Shown: positions 1 to 8,465 of the stretch, piece after piece
Position numbering within the stretch: position 1 is the stretch's first letter
Layout: the number at the start of each line of letters is the position of its first letter
Assembly: GCF_001423745.1 (NCBI RefSeq)
Contig: NZ_LMPC01000001.1
Location: 373,923 to 437,922 of the forward strand
Direction: 5' to 3'
DNA length: 64,000 nucleotides
DNA from: Arthrobacter sp. Leaf337
Lineage (GTDB): Bacteria > Actinomycetota > Actinomycetes > Actinomycetales > Micrococcaceae
Notes under the pieces: generated by a model
Database searches by the model: none
Told to the model about the DNA's origin: nothing
What the model saw: only the letters and a program-made list of their open reading frames with translations
Made by a program: the position numbers and the translations under genes

Positions 1-904
1 TGGGACTCAGGAAGAGCGGCCGGGCCAGGAACCACGCAGCGACCATGACGGCGACAGACGCGGCAAAGATGCCGAAGCCGACCCAGCTGACGTCGTCGCT
101 GCCGCCGTACATGTGGTTGAGGTTCCGGAGCGCGCCGGTGGCGAGCACCAGGAACACGTGGACAACGATGAAGGCGACAAAGTAGATCATCACCGGGAAG
201 TGCACGGCACGGGCGGCCTCGATCGGGTAGGCCTTGTTCAGCGCCTTGGCGTTCTTGGGCCAGGCCGAGGACATCCTGAGGCCTGTGACGAACGCCAGGG
301 GCGCCGCGACGAAGACCGTGATGAAGTACGTGAGCAGCTGGAGGGCGTTGTAGTTGACCCAACCGTTCTCCGTGGGCCAGTTCAGGGATGCGTACTGCAG
401 CGCCGCCGAGAGGGCGTTGGGGAAGACATCCCAGCTGGTGGGCACGATCCGCACCCACTGGCCGGTGGCGAAAATCAGGACGGCGAACACGATGCCGTTG
501 AGGATCCACAGCGCGTCCAGGACGAGGTGGAACCACAGGGCGAGGCTGATCTTCGTCGGCGCATTCCTGGTGCGGATCATGCCCTTGTTGTTCCGTGTCC
601 AGTAGGCAGCGGGACGAGTCTGCGTCCGCACCTGCCAGCCGGAGCGGATGATGAGCAGCAGGAAGAAGCCGTTGAGGAAGTGTTGCCACGCCAGCCAGGC
701 CGGGAAGCCCGCGGGAGTTCCCTCAGGGAGCTCTGAATGGCCGGGGTAGGCCGCCAGGAAGTCCTTGACGCCGGCAAGTCCGGTGATCCACTTCGCGAGA
801 AGCACCACGAGAAGAAGGGCAACGAGCGCGGCCGGCACTGCCCAGTACAGCTTGGCCCATTTACTCTTTGCAGTTCCGGACTTCTTCTTGGTCGGTAGTG
901 ACAT
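1..904 (-). CDS. Cytochrome b/b6-domain membrane protein (3' end beyond window)
   Basis: The 301 codons visible encode an integral membrane protein with a Lys-rich cytoplasmic N-terminus, a membrane segment at about residues 21-40, and further hydrophobic segments near 72-88, 119-142, 190-208, 235-258 and 275-295. Histidines placed in membrane segments (about H75 and H126, plus two in the segment near 235-258) fit axial haem ligands of b-type cytochromes that pass electrons from a membrane-anchored oxidoreductase, often a molybdopterin enzyme, to the quinone pool. The partner gene would lie beyond the left edge. The ATG start is preceded by GAGAGG. The C-terminus is cut by the window edge. 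Family assignment rests on topology and His positions only. Confidence 0.65.
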   Translation of the reverse strand, partial: MSLPTKKKSGTAKSKWAKLYWAVPAALVALLLVVLLAKWITGLAGVKDFLAAYPGHSELPEGTPAGFPAWLAWQHFLNGFFLLLIIRSGWQVRTQTRPAAYWTRNNKGMIRTRNAPTKISLALWFHLVLDALWILNGIVFAVLIFATGQWVRIVPTSWDVFPNALSAALQYASLNWPTENGWVNYNALQLLTYFITVFVAAPLAFVTGLRMSSAWPKNAKALNKAYPIEAARAVHFPVMIYFVAFIVVHVFLVLATGALRNLNHMYGGSDDVSWVGFGIFAASVAVMVAAWFLARPLFLSP

Positions 905-1198
905 CGAACAGCATTCCTCTCGAGAATGATCGACTAGTGACGTAGGCGGATCCGCCCCTGCCGGGTGCACCAGCGGGAGCGGCGGCCGGGTTAAGTTCGC
1001 CTTAATAGCTTGGATCATGAACAGCGGAAGAGCGAACCCGTACGGGCCGGCGGTCATCCCCCGCAACATACGATCCGTTCCCAGGCGGCGACGGCCTGCC
1101 CATGCGGTGATCGTCGTTGACCAGCCACTTGGCACCGCAGGACATAGCCCCCGCGAATGAGAATACTAGGAAATGCTAGTAGTTGGTGACCTGGAGAC
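905..1198 (-). promoter_or_regulatory. Upstream region of the cytochrome gene with a TTAAG palindrome
   Basis: No gene is supported here. At 991-1005 lies a perfect inverted repeat, TTAAG-N5-CTTAA. On the minus strand it overlaps a possible -10 (TATTAA) with a TTCCGC-like -35 sixteen bases upstream, so it could be an operator for the cytochrome gene. A second inverted repeat, TACTAG-N6-CTAGTA, lies at 1164-1181. The regulators are unknown. The rest shows no recognisable structure. Confidence 0.35.
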
Positions 1199-1243
1199 AA
1201 AGAAAAGAGGCCCTGACCGGCATTGCTGCCGGTCAGGGCCTCT
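1199..1243 (-). terminator. Rho-independent terminator after tRNA-fMet copy 1
   Basis: A near-perfect hairpin (arms GAGGCCCTGACCGGC and its complement, loop of 5-6 bases) is followed on the minus strand by a T-rich run. It lies directly downstream of the first initiator tRNA gene. Confidence 0.85.
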
Positions 1244-1247
1244 TCCA

Positions 1248-1324
1248 TGGTTGCGGGGACAGGATTTGAACCTGTGACCTCTGGGTTATGAGCCCAGCGA
1301 GCTACCGAACTGCTCCACCCCGCG
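1248..1324 (-). tRNA. tRNA-fMet (anticodon CAT), copy 1, CCA encoded
   Basis: A complete cloverleaf on the minus strand. Initiator identity is shown by the unpaired C1-A72 end of the acceptor stem, the GGG/CCC pairs next to the CAT anticodon loop, and close resemblance to bacterial initiator tRNA (starts CGCGGGGTGGAGCAG). The mature body is 1251-1324 and the 3' CCA is encoded at 1248-1250, unlike in the second copy. Initiator tRNA delivers formyl-methionine to the ribosomal P site. Confidence 0.95.
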
Positions 1325-1402
1325 TCGCAAGAACAACACTACCCTACTTTTACGGCCGCTCCGACCACTCCCCGGCGCCGCTCCCCAAGAACGGGGCAAA
1401 GC

Positions 1403-1440
1403 AAAAGGCCCGGATTCCCTCTCGGGAATTCCGGACCTTT
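1403..1440 (-). terminator. Rho-independent terminator between the two tRNA-fMet genes
   Basis: The hairpin AAAGGTCCGGAATTCCC / complementary arm with an imperfect pair is followed by TTTTGC on the minus strand. It is placed just 3' of tRNA-fMet copy 2 and upstream of copy 1, so the two genes are probably separate transcription units. Confidence 0.8.
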
Positions 1441-1447
1441 CCTTCAG

Positions 1448-1521
1448 TTGCGGGGACAGGATTTGAACCTGTGACCTCTGGGTTATGAGCCCAGCGAGCT
1501 ACCGAACTGCTCCACCCCGCG
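1448..1521 (-). tRNA. tRNA-fMet (anticodon CAT), copy 2, CCA not encoded
   Basis: The 74-base body is identical to copy 1, including the C1-A72 mismatch and the GGG/CCC anticodon stem of initiators. The next three minus-strand bases are CTG rather than CCA, so the 3' end must be added by CCA-nucleotidyltransferase. Identity with copy 1 continues about 20 bases upstream of the 5' end, which indicates a recent tandem duplication or gene conversion. Confidence 0.94.
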
Positions 1522-1532
1522 TCGCAAGAACA

Positions 1533-1561
1533 ACACTACCCGCCGGTGAACTTCAGACCAA
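1533..1561 (-). promoter_or_regulatory. Promoter of tRNA-fMet copy 2
   Basis: On the minus strand a -35-like TTGGTC (1556-1561) and a -10 TAGTGT (1533-1538) are separated by exactly 17 bases, about a dozen bases before the tRNA 5' end. Copy 1 keeps the same -10 (1336-1341) inside the duplicated block but has a poorer -35. Confidence 0.55.
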
Positions 1562-1614
1562 ATTGAGGTGACGTGATCTGCGTCTCGGCACCGGACGGCG
1601 CCGCTCAGAAGCTG

Positions 1615-1734
1615 CCGTCCCGCCGCCCTGCCGTCCCGCCGCCCTGCCGTCCCGCCGCCCTGCCGTCCCGCCGCCCTGCCGTCCCGCCGCCCTGCCTGAC
1701 CGCCGCCCTGCCTGACCGCCGCCCTGCCTGACCC
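1615..1734. repeat. 16-bp minisatellite, seven full units
   Basis: Five head-to-tail copies of CCGTCCCGCCGCCCTG (1615-1694) are followed by two copies of the variant starting CCTGACCGCC (1695-1726) and a partial unit. A 16-base period is not a multiple of three, so the array is unlikely to be coding. It fills the gap between the tRNA genes and the UPF0182 gene. The rest of 1562-1745 shows no gene. Confidence 0.9.
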
Positions 1735-1745
1735 GGCCAATACGG

Positions 1746-1823
1746 CACAGGCCGGCTTCCCCGTCCTCGCGGAGGGGGAAAGCCGGCCTGTGCGGGCCTG
1801 CAGGCTATCGGGAGCCTGCAGGC
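1746..1823 (-). terminator. Paired hairpins downstream of the UPF0182 gene
   Basis: A hairpin at about 1747-1791 (arms CAGGCCGGCTT and complement, with a GC-rich interior) is followed by a perfect 11-bp inverted repeat at 1796-1823 (GCCTGCAGGCT-N6-AGCCTGCAGGC). Both lie within 85 bases of the UPF0182 stop codon. There is no clear T-run, so termination is inferred from position and stability. Confidence 0.6.
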
Positions 1824-1829
1824 GCCTGG

Positions 1830-4800
1830 TCAGTTGCTTGGAGAGGGCGACGGCGTCGCCGCAGCTGAGGGGGCAGCCGTGGGAGCCGGAGTGGGTGAAG
1901 CACTTGCTGCGCCGAGTTTCGCTTCGGCGTCGATCGCCTTCTGCAGTGCCGCGGACAACTTCTTCTGCTGCTCTCCGTAGGCGGCGAAATCACCCTTCGC
2001 GAGGGCCTCCTGGCCCGCCTTGATGGCAGCGTTGGCCTCGTCCAGCGCAGCCTTCAGCTCCGCCTTGGCGTCGGTACCGCCGGTGGCGGGCGGCGTTCCG
2101 CCTCCGGTGGCAGGAGGAGTCTGCCCGTTGTTGTCTGAATCACCAGCCGAGGCGCCGGAGTCCCCGCCGAACAACTGGTTCAACGCCTGGTCAAGCGTTG
2201 GGGCAAAGCCGATCTTGTCGCCGAACGCCACCAGCACACGCTGCAGCGTTGGATAGGACGTTTCGCCCGTGGACCGCAGGTACACAGGCTGCACGTACAG
2301 CAAGCCACCGCCCACGGGGAGAGTAAGGAGGTTGCCGTTGAGGACGTCAGACGCGCCCTGCCGGAGCAGGTTCAAGGCCTGGGACACGGTGGGATCCGAG
2401 TTGAACTTGTTCTGGGCCTGGCCGGGGCCGGGAACCTGGGCTTCCGGCGGGATCTGCAGGAGCCTGAGCTGGCCGTAGCTTTCCGCTTTCACGCCCTTCT
2501 GGTTGCCGGCGTCGGAATCCGCGGCCAGGAAGCCATAAAGCACGTTGCGCGCGGTGCCGTTGACCACCTGGGGAATGAACGACGACGTGAGCTGGAAAGC
2601 GGGCTTGTCCTGGTCCGGCATCTGCAGCGACATGTAGAACGGCGGCTGCTTGACCTCCTCCTTGACAGTGGGATCGTTAGGCACGGACCAAGCGTCGTTG
2701 TTCGTGTAGAAGTTGTCCGCCTGGGTGACGTGGTAGCGGCCCAGCAGTTCGCGCTGGACCTTGAACAGGTCCTCCGGGTAGCGGACGTGGCTCATAAGGG
2801 CCCCGGACATCTCCGAGAAGGGCTTCAAGGATGTCGGGAAGACGTTCTGCCAGGCCTTCAGCACCGGGTCCTGGTCGTCCCAGGCGTACAGCGTCACGGA
2901 ACCGTCGTAGGCGTCAACAGTTGCCTTGACGGAGTTGCGGATGTAGTTCACCGAACTGTTGGGCAGGGCGACGGTGCGGCCCGCCGTCGTCTGGGAATCG
3001 GCGGTGGCCGACGACAGCTGTTCCTGCTGCGAATAGGGGAAGTACTGGCTGGTGGTGTAGCCGTCCACGATCCACTTCACCCGGCCGTCCACAACAGCCG
3101 GGTACGCGTTGCCGTCCACCGTGAGGTACGGGGCGACCTTTTCGACGCGGTCCCGCGGGTTGCGGTCGTAGAGGATCTGCGACTCGGCATTCACGCCGTC
3201 GGACAGCAGGAGATCGGAGGACTGGAACTTGATGGCGTAAAGGACCTTGTTGAAGAAGCTGCCGACGTTCGGTCCGCCGTTGCCGGTGAAGGTGTACTGC
3301 GTTTCGCCGTCGCCTTCCTTGCCGGCGGGACGGTCCTGCTCGCGGTTCGGCGAGCCCTTCGGGGCTCCGACGATCGAGTATTCCGGCGAGTTCTCGCCGA
3401 AGTAGATCCGGGGCTGGTAGGTCGTGTCGTTGCCGAGGACACCATTGGACGGAATTCCGGCCTGAAGGAATTCGGGCTTGCCGTCCGCGGTGAACTTGTT
3501 GCCCTTGGCCGCGACCACGCCATAGCCGTGCGTGTAGACGACGTGCCGGTTCAGCCAGGACTGCTGGTTGGCGCTGAGGCCGTCCGGATTCAGTTCACGG
3601 ACGGCAATCACGGTGTCCTGGACCTTGCCGTCGACTTCGTACCGGTCCACGTTGAGTGCGCTCGGGAACTGGTAGTAGGGCCGGTACTGCTCAAGCTGGG
3701 AGAACGCGTCCGAAATCAGGTTTGGATCCAGGAGCCGGATATTCGCAGTGGTTTGTGCATCCGGCGCCAGGGCACCGGTAGTGGCGGTGGTGGTGGCGTT
3801 GTACCGGTCCTCCTGGATTTTATCCAGGCCGTAGGCTGCACGGGTCATGCTGATGTTCCGCTCGATGAACGGCTTCTCAAGGGTCTGTTCGGACGGGCGC
3901 ACCTGGAACTGCTGGATGACCCACGGGTAGACACCGCCGGCAAGGATGGACGTAATGACCAGCATGGCCGTGCCGATGACGGGCAGGCGCCATTTGCCGA
4001 TTATGGCAGCAACGATGAACAGGATGGCCACCAGCGCGGCGGCGACAGCCAGGATGGACTTGGTGGGGATGACGGCGTTGACATCCGTGTACAGGGCGCC
4101 GGACCAGCGTCCGTTGCTGTTCTGCACCGCGGAGTAGCGGTCCAGCCAGAAGTTCACTCCGAGGAGCAGCAGGAAGGCAGCGCCCGTCACGGCAAGGTGG
4201 ATCTGGGCAGCCCGGCTGGTGAAGATGCCGCGTTCCATGATCCGGATGCTGCCGTAGAGATAGTGCGTGAGGATTCCCGCGATGCCGGCGACCACCACCA
4301 CGCTGATGAGGAAGCCTGTGACGAAGCCGAGGAACGGCAGGGTCATCAGGTAGAAGCTGATGTCGAGGTTGAACTGCGGGTCGTTCTGCCCGAACGGTTC
4401 CTGGTTCAGGAAGAGCAGCACTTTCTGCCACTGGCTGGCGGCGGCGCTTCCGGCGAACAGGCCGAAGAGTATCGGCAGGCCGATCATGACTACCCGGCGG
4501 ACCGGTTCGAGCTGCGCCTGGTAGCGGTTCAGGTTGTCCCTGATCTCCGAATCCGGGGCGTAGACGGGACGGGCGTGGTAGGCGATCCGGATGGCATAGA
4601 ACATCGCAGCGAACATGAGCGCGAAGGCGACCAGGAAGATGATGATGCGTGCCAGGTTCTCCGTGAGGAAGACTTCGAAGAACCCAAGCTGCTGGTACCA
4701 GAGAACATCGGTCCAAACATTGGCGAAGAAGATGAATCCGACCACAACCAGTGCTACGACGATCAACGTCGGCGTCAAGGCACCTCGCCTTGGCTGGGGT

Positions 4801-4835
4801 CTTCCGGGCGGAGTGGAGCTGGCGGGACGGGACAA
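1830..4835 (-). CDS. UPF0182 family integral membrane protein
   Basis: This 1001-residue protein is the full length of the UPF0182/COG1615 family, whose function is unknown. After a short Pro/Arg-rich cytoplasmic N-terminus come about seven hydrophobic segments within residues 20-330. A large, probably extracytoplasmic region follows (about 330-880), and then a low-complexity tail rich in Gly, Ala, Pro, Ser and Thr ending in PSPSPSN. Translation probably starts at TTG: GAGGT lies about 8 bases upstream and no better ATG exists. The upstream gap contains GTTTTGTCAAAAC (4869-4881). It sits beside the PDZ/Lon-like protease gene in the same orientation, an order I recall from mycobacteria (Rv3193c-Rv3194c). 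The family call is secure; the role is not known. Confidence 0.9.
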   Translation of the reverse strand: MSRPASSTPPGRPQPRRGALTPTLIVVALVVVGFIFFANVWTDVLWYQQLGFFEVFLTENLARIIIFLVAFALMFAAMFYAIRIAYHARPVYAPDSEIRDNLNRYQAQLEPVRRVVMIGLPILFGLFAGSAAASQWQKVLLFLNQEPFGQNDPQFNLDISFYLMTLPFLGFVTGFLISVVVVAGIAGILTHYLYGSIRIMERGIFTSRAAQIHLAVTGAAFLLLLGVNFWLDRYSAVQNSNGRWSGALYTDVNAVIPTKSILAVAAALVAILFIVAAIIGKWRLPVIGTAMLVITSILAGGVYPWVIQQFQVRPSEQTLEKPFIERNISMTRAAYGLDKIQEDRYNATTTATTGALAPDAQTTANIRLLDPNLISDAFSQLEQYRPYYQFPSALNVDRYEVDGKVQDTVIAVRELNPDGLSANQQSWLNRHVVYTHGYGVVAAKGNKFTADGKPEFLQAGIPSNGVLGNDTTYQPRIYFGENSPEYSIVGAPKGSPNREQDRPAGKEGDGETQYTFTGNGGPNVGSFFNKVLYAIKFQSSDLLLSDGVNAESQILYDRNPRDRVEKVAPYLTVDGNAYPAVVDGRVKWIVDGYTTSQYFPYSQQEQLSSATADSQTTAGRTVALPNSSVNYIRNSVKATVDAYDGSVTLYAWDDQDPVLKAWQNVFPTSLKPFSEMSGALMSHVRYPEDLFKVQRELLGRYHVTQADNFYTNNDAWSVPNDPTVKEEVKQPPFYMSLQMPDQDKPAFQLTSSFIPQVVNGTARNVLYGFLAADSDAGNQKGVKAESYGQLRLLQIPPEAQVPGPGQAQNKFNSDPTVSQALNLLRQGASDVLNGNLLTLPVGGGLLYVQPVYLRSTGETSYPTLQRVLVAFGDKIGFAPTLDQALNQLFGGDSGASAGDSDNNGQTPPATGGGTPPATGGTDAKAELKAALDEANAAIKAGQEALAKGDFAAYGEQQKKLSAALQKAIDAEAKLGAASASPTPAPTAAPSAAATPSPSPSN

Positions 4836-4868
4836 ACTCGGTACCTCATAGCTGGTCGTCAGTTACTG

Positions 4869-4881
4869 GTTTTGTCAAAAC
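4869..4881 (-). promoter_or_regulatory. GTTTTGTCAAAAC palindrome with TTGACA box
   Basis: A 13-base palindrome 34 bases upstream of the UPF0182 start contains a perfect minus-strand TTGACA (4873-4878). No -10 lies at normal spacing, so promoter function is uncertain; it could be an operator. Confidence 0.35.
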
Positions 4882-4983
4882 TCAGGGTGCGTGCTGCTCG
4901 GACCGCCGGCACACCCCGGACGTGAGGTGAACGACAGTCATTAGTGCCACGAGTGGCGGTGGTGCTTAGTTCCTGTAATTAGT

Positions 4984-6147
4984 CTAGTTGCTGGTGCACG
5001 AGGGAAGTCCGGATGTGTCGCCGCCTGAACCGATCACGGCAACTGCTTCCCTGGCCTCGGCCAGGTTCTCGACTTTGACCACCTGCAACCCGTCCGGAAT
5101 GTGTCCCACCACTTCCCCGCAGTTGGCAGCCGGCGCAAGGAACACCTCCGCGCCGTCCTCCCTGGCCCCGTACATCTTTTGCCCGATCCCGCCGATGGAT
5201 CCCACGACGCCGTCGGGCGTGATGGTGCCCGTCCCGGCGATGTGTTTACCGCCGGTCAGGTCCCCCGGGGTGATGGTGTCGATGATGCCCAGGGCGAACA
5301 TCATGCCCGCGCTGGGGCCGCCCACCTTCTCGAGGGAAATCTTGACGTCAAAAGGGAACTTGAATTCGTACTGCAGCAGCACGCCGAGGATGAATTTTCC
5401 GGCGGCGTTCTTCATGGGGGTGATGGTCTCCGTGACCTGCGCCCCGTCACGCGTGACAACGACCGTGGCGGGCTTTCCCTTTCCGGCGGCGAGTTCCTCC
5501 TGCACGACGCTGAGCGAGGCCACGGGTTTGCCATTCACGCTGGCGAAGACATCGCCGGCCTGGAGCTTGCCGGCGGACGCCGACTGATCCGCGAGGTCTG
5601 CCACCCGCAGTTTCTGTTCGAAAGGAATATCGAGTTCCTTCAGTGCGGAAGCCGTGGCGTTCTCCTGGGAAGTGGTCATGGCCACTGCGCTCTCCTGCTG
5701 GGACTCCTCCTTCGTCACCCCGGTGGGGAAGATAAGCTCCTCCGGATAGACCGCCTTGGATTTGTCCAGCCAGGCTGAAAAAGCTTCGAAGACGCTGACC
5801 GGGCCGTTGGGGCCGCCGTCGACATAGACAGTGGTGAGGTCCAGGTTCCCCTTGGCCGGAAACGTTTCGCGGCCGGTCACGCTGATGACCGGCTTGCCGT
5901 TGTCGTTGGCCAGGGTGTTGAAGGTGGGTCCCGGTGATTCAACGACGTACGGTACGGGAAGGCTGGCGGCGGTGATGCCCAGCGCAAGAGCCATCAAACC
6001 GGAAGCCACCATCGCGGGGTAGCGGTTGTCGCTTGCTTTGGCACGGCGGGACGTCGGCCGGCGGGAAAGCCTGCCGCGGGTAGTCCCGCTGCCGTTTCCC
6101 GGTTCCGCAGGATCCCCTGGAACCTGGTCGCCCTGAGTGATTGTCAA
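4984..6147 (-). CDS. PDZ and Lon-like (S16) serine protease, YlbL family
   Basis: A 387-residue membrane-anchored protease. A basic cytoplasmic N-terminus is followed by one transmembrane helix (about 47-67 from the chosen start), an extracytoplasmic segment, a PDZ domain in the middle and a C-terminal Lon-type proteolytic domain. The nucleophile is the Ser in GGPSAGMMFAL; the partner Lys lies in GGIGQKMYGA, giving the Ser-Lys dyad of family S16. I chose TTG at 6147 because GGAGAGG lies 7-8 bases upstream; a longer upstream reading has no such site. It is divergent from the DUF2342 gene. The substrate is unknown; related proteins act in envelope quality control. Confidence 0.88.
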   Translation of the reverse strand: MTITQGDQVPGDPAEPGNGSGTTRGRLSRRPTSRRAKASDNRYPAMVASGLMALALGITAASLPVPYVVESPGPTFNTLANDNGKPVISVTGRETFPAKGNLDLTTVYVDGGPNGPVSVFEAFSAWLDKSKAVYPEELIFPTGVTKEESQQESAVAMTTSQENATASALKELDIPFEQKLRVADLADQSASAGKLQAGDVFASVNGKPVASLSVVQEELAAGKGKPATVVVTRDGAQVTETITPMKNAAGKFILGVLLQYEFKFPFDVKISLEKVGGPSAGMMFALGIIDTITPGDLTGGKHIAGTGTITPDGVVGSIGGIGQKMYGAREDGAEVFLAPAANCGEVVGHIPDGLQVVKVENLAEAREAVAVIGSGGDTSGLPSCTSN

Positions 6148-6366
6148 TGAAGGACCTCTCCGTACCTGCGCCCTCGGACGCGGCCCTGTGGCTGAACCGG
6201 ATCGCACTGACGGCAGCCTGCAAATATTCCGATGACTAACACTACGCGTTGAGCGGGCGGCACCGCTCTTTGCCGACAGCGAACGGGGCCGGATTCGGCA
6301 GACAGCCGCCAAGGCCCCGGGGTACCGTGAAGGTGATCAACAGTCACACCGACGATCGGCGGGATC

Positions 6367-7809
6367 ATGACCTCCAACCCACTCAATCCGTCCAATGGGG
6401 ACGACGACACCCCTAAGGATCCGCTTGCGGAAATGCTACAAAACCTCATGGGTGGCAAGGGCATGGGTGACATAGACCCCGCTGAACTGGCCAAGGCCGC
6501 AGGGCTTCCGGACGATCCGAACCTGTTGGCCCAGATGTTCTCGCAGGTGCAGGCCATGATGAGCGCGCCCTCCGAAGGGCCCGTGAACTGGCAGCTCGCC
6601 CACGACAATGCGCGGCGGGTTGCCGCAAGCGGCTCCGACCCCTCTGTCACGGCCCAACAGTCCCGTGAAATCGATGAGGCACTGCGCCTGGCCGAGTTGT
6701 GGCTTGACCAGGTCACTGAGCTCCCCGCCACCGGCCTGATCGGCCGGGCCTGGTCCCGCGCCGAGTGGGTCGAGGAGACGCTCGGCACCTGGAAGCGGCT
6801 CACTGAGCCGGTGGCGAACAGCATTGCCAATGCGCTGTCCACCGCCATGACCGAGCAGATGCCCGAGGAAATGAAGTCCATGATGGGCGGGGCTTCCTCC
6901 ATGCTGCAGAACATGGGCGGCGCCATCTTCGGCATGCAGCTCGGCCAGGCCATCGGTGCCCTGTCCGCGGAAGTGGTGAGTTCAACGGACATCGGGGTTC
7001 CGCTGGCCGACCTCGAAATGGCCCTCCTCCCGGCCAACGTGGCCAAGTTCGGCGAGGGCCTGAGCTTGCCCGAGAACGACATCCGGCTTTTCCTTGCGGT
7101 GCGGGAAGCGGCGCATGCCCGGCTCTTCGTCCAGGTGCCCTGGCTCCGCGGCCACCTCCTGGGAGCCATCGAGGCCTACGCCCGGGGCATCCACATTGAC
7201 ACGTCCAAGATCGAGGAACTGGCCCGGGAGATCGACCCCAGCAACCCCGAAGGCATCCAGGAGGCGCTGTCGCAGGGCGTATTTATGCCCCAGCGGACCC
7301 CCGCCCAGGAACAAGCACTGGAGAAACTCGAAACGGCGCTGGCCCTGGTCGAAGGCTGGGTGGACGAGCTGACCGCAGCCGCCACCGAGAAGTTCCTGCC
7401 CTCTGCCTCGGCGCTGCGCGAGACAGTGCGGCGCCGCCGTGCCACGGGCGGCCCGGCCGAGCACGCCTTCTCGTCCCTGGTGGGACTGGAGCTGCGTCCC
7501 CGCCGCCTGCGCGAGGCCGCCGCGCTGTGGGCTTCCCTCAGGGCAGAACGTGGCACCGAGGGACGGGATGCCATTTGGCAGCACCCCGACCTCCTGCCCA
7601 CCGGCGAGGACCTGGACGATCCCCAGGGGTTCAGTGCACGGCGCAAGCTCGCCGAAGCGAGCGACACCGAGGTGGACGACGCGCTGCAGAAACTGTTGAA
7701 CGGCGGATTCGACGAACCGGCCGAGGACGAAAAGACCTCCGACGACAACGACACCGGCGGCGGTCCCGGCTCCGGCAAGGACGACGACGGCGGGACGCCG
7801 AAGGCCTGA
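6367..7809 (+). CDS. Zincin-like metalloprotease-fold protein (DUF2342)
   Basis: This 480-residue actinobacterial protein belongs to the DUF2342 (zincin_2) family. An acidic N-terminal stretch precedes a helical core. The candidate metal region reads VREAAHARLF, about residues 239-248, with further His residues close behind; it does not form a textbook HExxH. The C-terminus is a charged Asp/Gly/Lys-rich tail. GGCGGG precedes the ATG. Catalytic activity has not been shown for the family to my knowledge, so protease function is an inference from fold assignment. It is convergent with the following metallopeptidase gene, and the gap ends in a strong hairpin. Confidence 0.82.
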   Translation: MTSNPLNPSNGDDDTPKDPLAEMLQNLMGGKGMGDIDPAELAKAAGLPDDPNLLAQMFSQVQAMMSAPSEGPVNWQLAHDNARRVAASGSDPSVTAQQSREIDEALRLAELWLDQVTELPATGLIGRAWSRAEWVEETLGTWKRLTEPVANSIANALSTAMTEQMPEEMKSMMGGASSMLQNMGGAIFGMQLGQAIGALSAEVVSSTDIGVPLADLEMALLPANVAKFGEGLSLPENDIRLFLAVREAAHARLFVQVPWLRGHLLGAIEAYARGIHIDTSKIEELAREIDPSNPEGIQEALSQGVFMPQRTPAQEQALEKLETALALVEGWVDELTAAATEKFLPSASALRETVRRRRATGGPAEHAFSSLVGLELRPRRLREAAALWASLRAERGTEGRDAIWQHPDLLPTGEDLDDPQGFSARRKLAEASDTEVDDALQKLLNGGFDEPAEDEKTSDDNDTGGGPGSGKDDDGGTPKA

Positions 7810-7829
7810 CCCGCCGGCTTTGAGGTCAG

Positions 7830-8465
7830 CTAGCCGAGCACTGACGGACCGTGGGTTTCGTCAGTGCTCGAGCTTTGTCCATCGACGTCCGGTGACATTC
7901 CCCGCGACGTTGCGAATGCTACGCCTTCAAGAAACGCCTTGGCCCGCTGGGTTTCGGGGTAAGCCTCCAGGAGTCGCCAGAACGCGGCGTTGTGGCCGGC
8001 CACAAGCAGATGCGCCAGTTCGTGCAGGAGCACATAGTCGATGACCCACTGCGGCATCGTCCGCAGTTTGTCCGAGAGCCTGATGGTCCCGTCGGCGGGA
8101 GTCGCGGAACCCCAGCGCGAGTTCTGGTTGCTGACCCACCGCACGGAAGACGGGACGGAGCGTCCGCCAAGGTACTTCGCCGACAGTTCGGCCGCGTGTG
8201 CGGCCAGCGCGGCATCCGTGGCCGGCCTGCGCCGCCCCTCCCCGCGCGACCGCCGGACTCCCTGTAACCGGAGCTTCTCCAGCATCCGGTGGACCCATTC
8301 GCTTTCCTGGCCCTTGGTGAAGTGCGCCGGGATGGCCACCACGGCTGTTCCGTTCTCCCAGAACGCTGCCACGGTCCGGCGACGGCGGGCCGAGCGGCGG
8401 ACGACCACCGGCGCGCCGTCGGGGGTAGTCAGCGGAATCGCCCGGGGCGGGGCGCCGCCGGCCAT
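7830..8465 (-). CDS. YgjP/SprT-like zinc metallopeptidase
   Basis: A 211-residue protein with the zinc signature LLHELAHLLVAGHNAAFW near residues 145-162: HExxH with a third ligand His a few residues on. This is typical of the YgjP-like (DUF45, M48-related) family. Just before it, the stretch NSRWGSATPADGTIRLS is also characteristic. The start ATG shares its A with the TGA stop of uvrD2 (TGATG), so the two are translationally coupled. Its last 14 codons overlap the right arm and loop of a hairpin terminator. The substrate is unknown. Confidence 0.85.
   Translation of the reverse strand: MAGGAPPRAIPLTTPDGAPVVVRRSARRRRTVAAFWENGTAVVAIPAHFTKGQESEWVHRMLEKLRLQGVRRSRGEGRRRPATDAALAAHAAELSAKYLGGRSVPSSVRWVSNQNSRWGSATPADGTIRLSDKLRTMPQWVIDYVLLHELAHLLVAGHNAAFWRLLEAYPETQRAKAFLEGVAFATSRGMSPDVDGQSSSTDETHGPSVLG
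7835..7870. terminator. Bidirectional hairpin inside the peptidase 3' end
   Basis: Perfect 12-base arms (CGAGCACTGACG and CGTCAGTGCTCG) flank a 12-base loop. It separates the convergent DUF2342 and metallopeptidase genes, and it lies within the final codons of the latter. No long T-run follows on either strand. Confidence 0.65.

Noticed and set aside
1615..1734. CRISPR-like array
   Set aside because: Units are contiguous 16-mers with no spacers, and no cas genes are nearby.
1483..1740. Repetitive Gly/Arg/Ala frame across the minisatellite and tRNA
   Set aside because: It covers a tRNA gene and a 16-base repeat whose period shifts the frame each unit; a composition artefact.
2730..4925. 731-codon frame antisense to the UPF0182 gene
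   Set aside because: Translation is Gly/Val/Asp/Arg-rich with no domain; it is the GC-driven shadow of a well-matched gene on the other strand.
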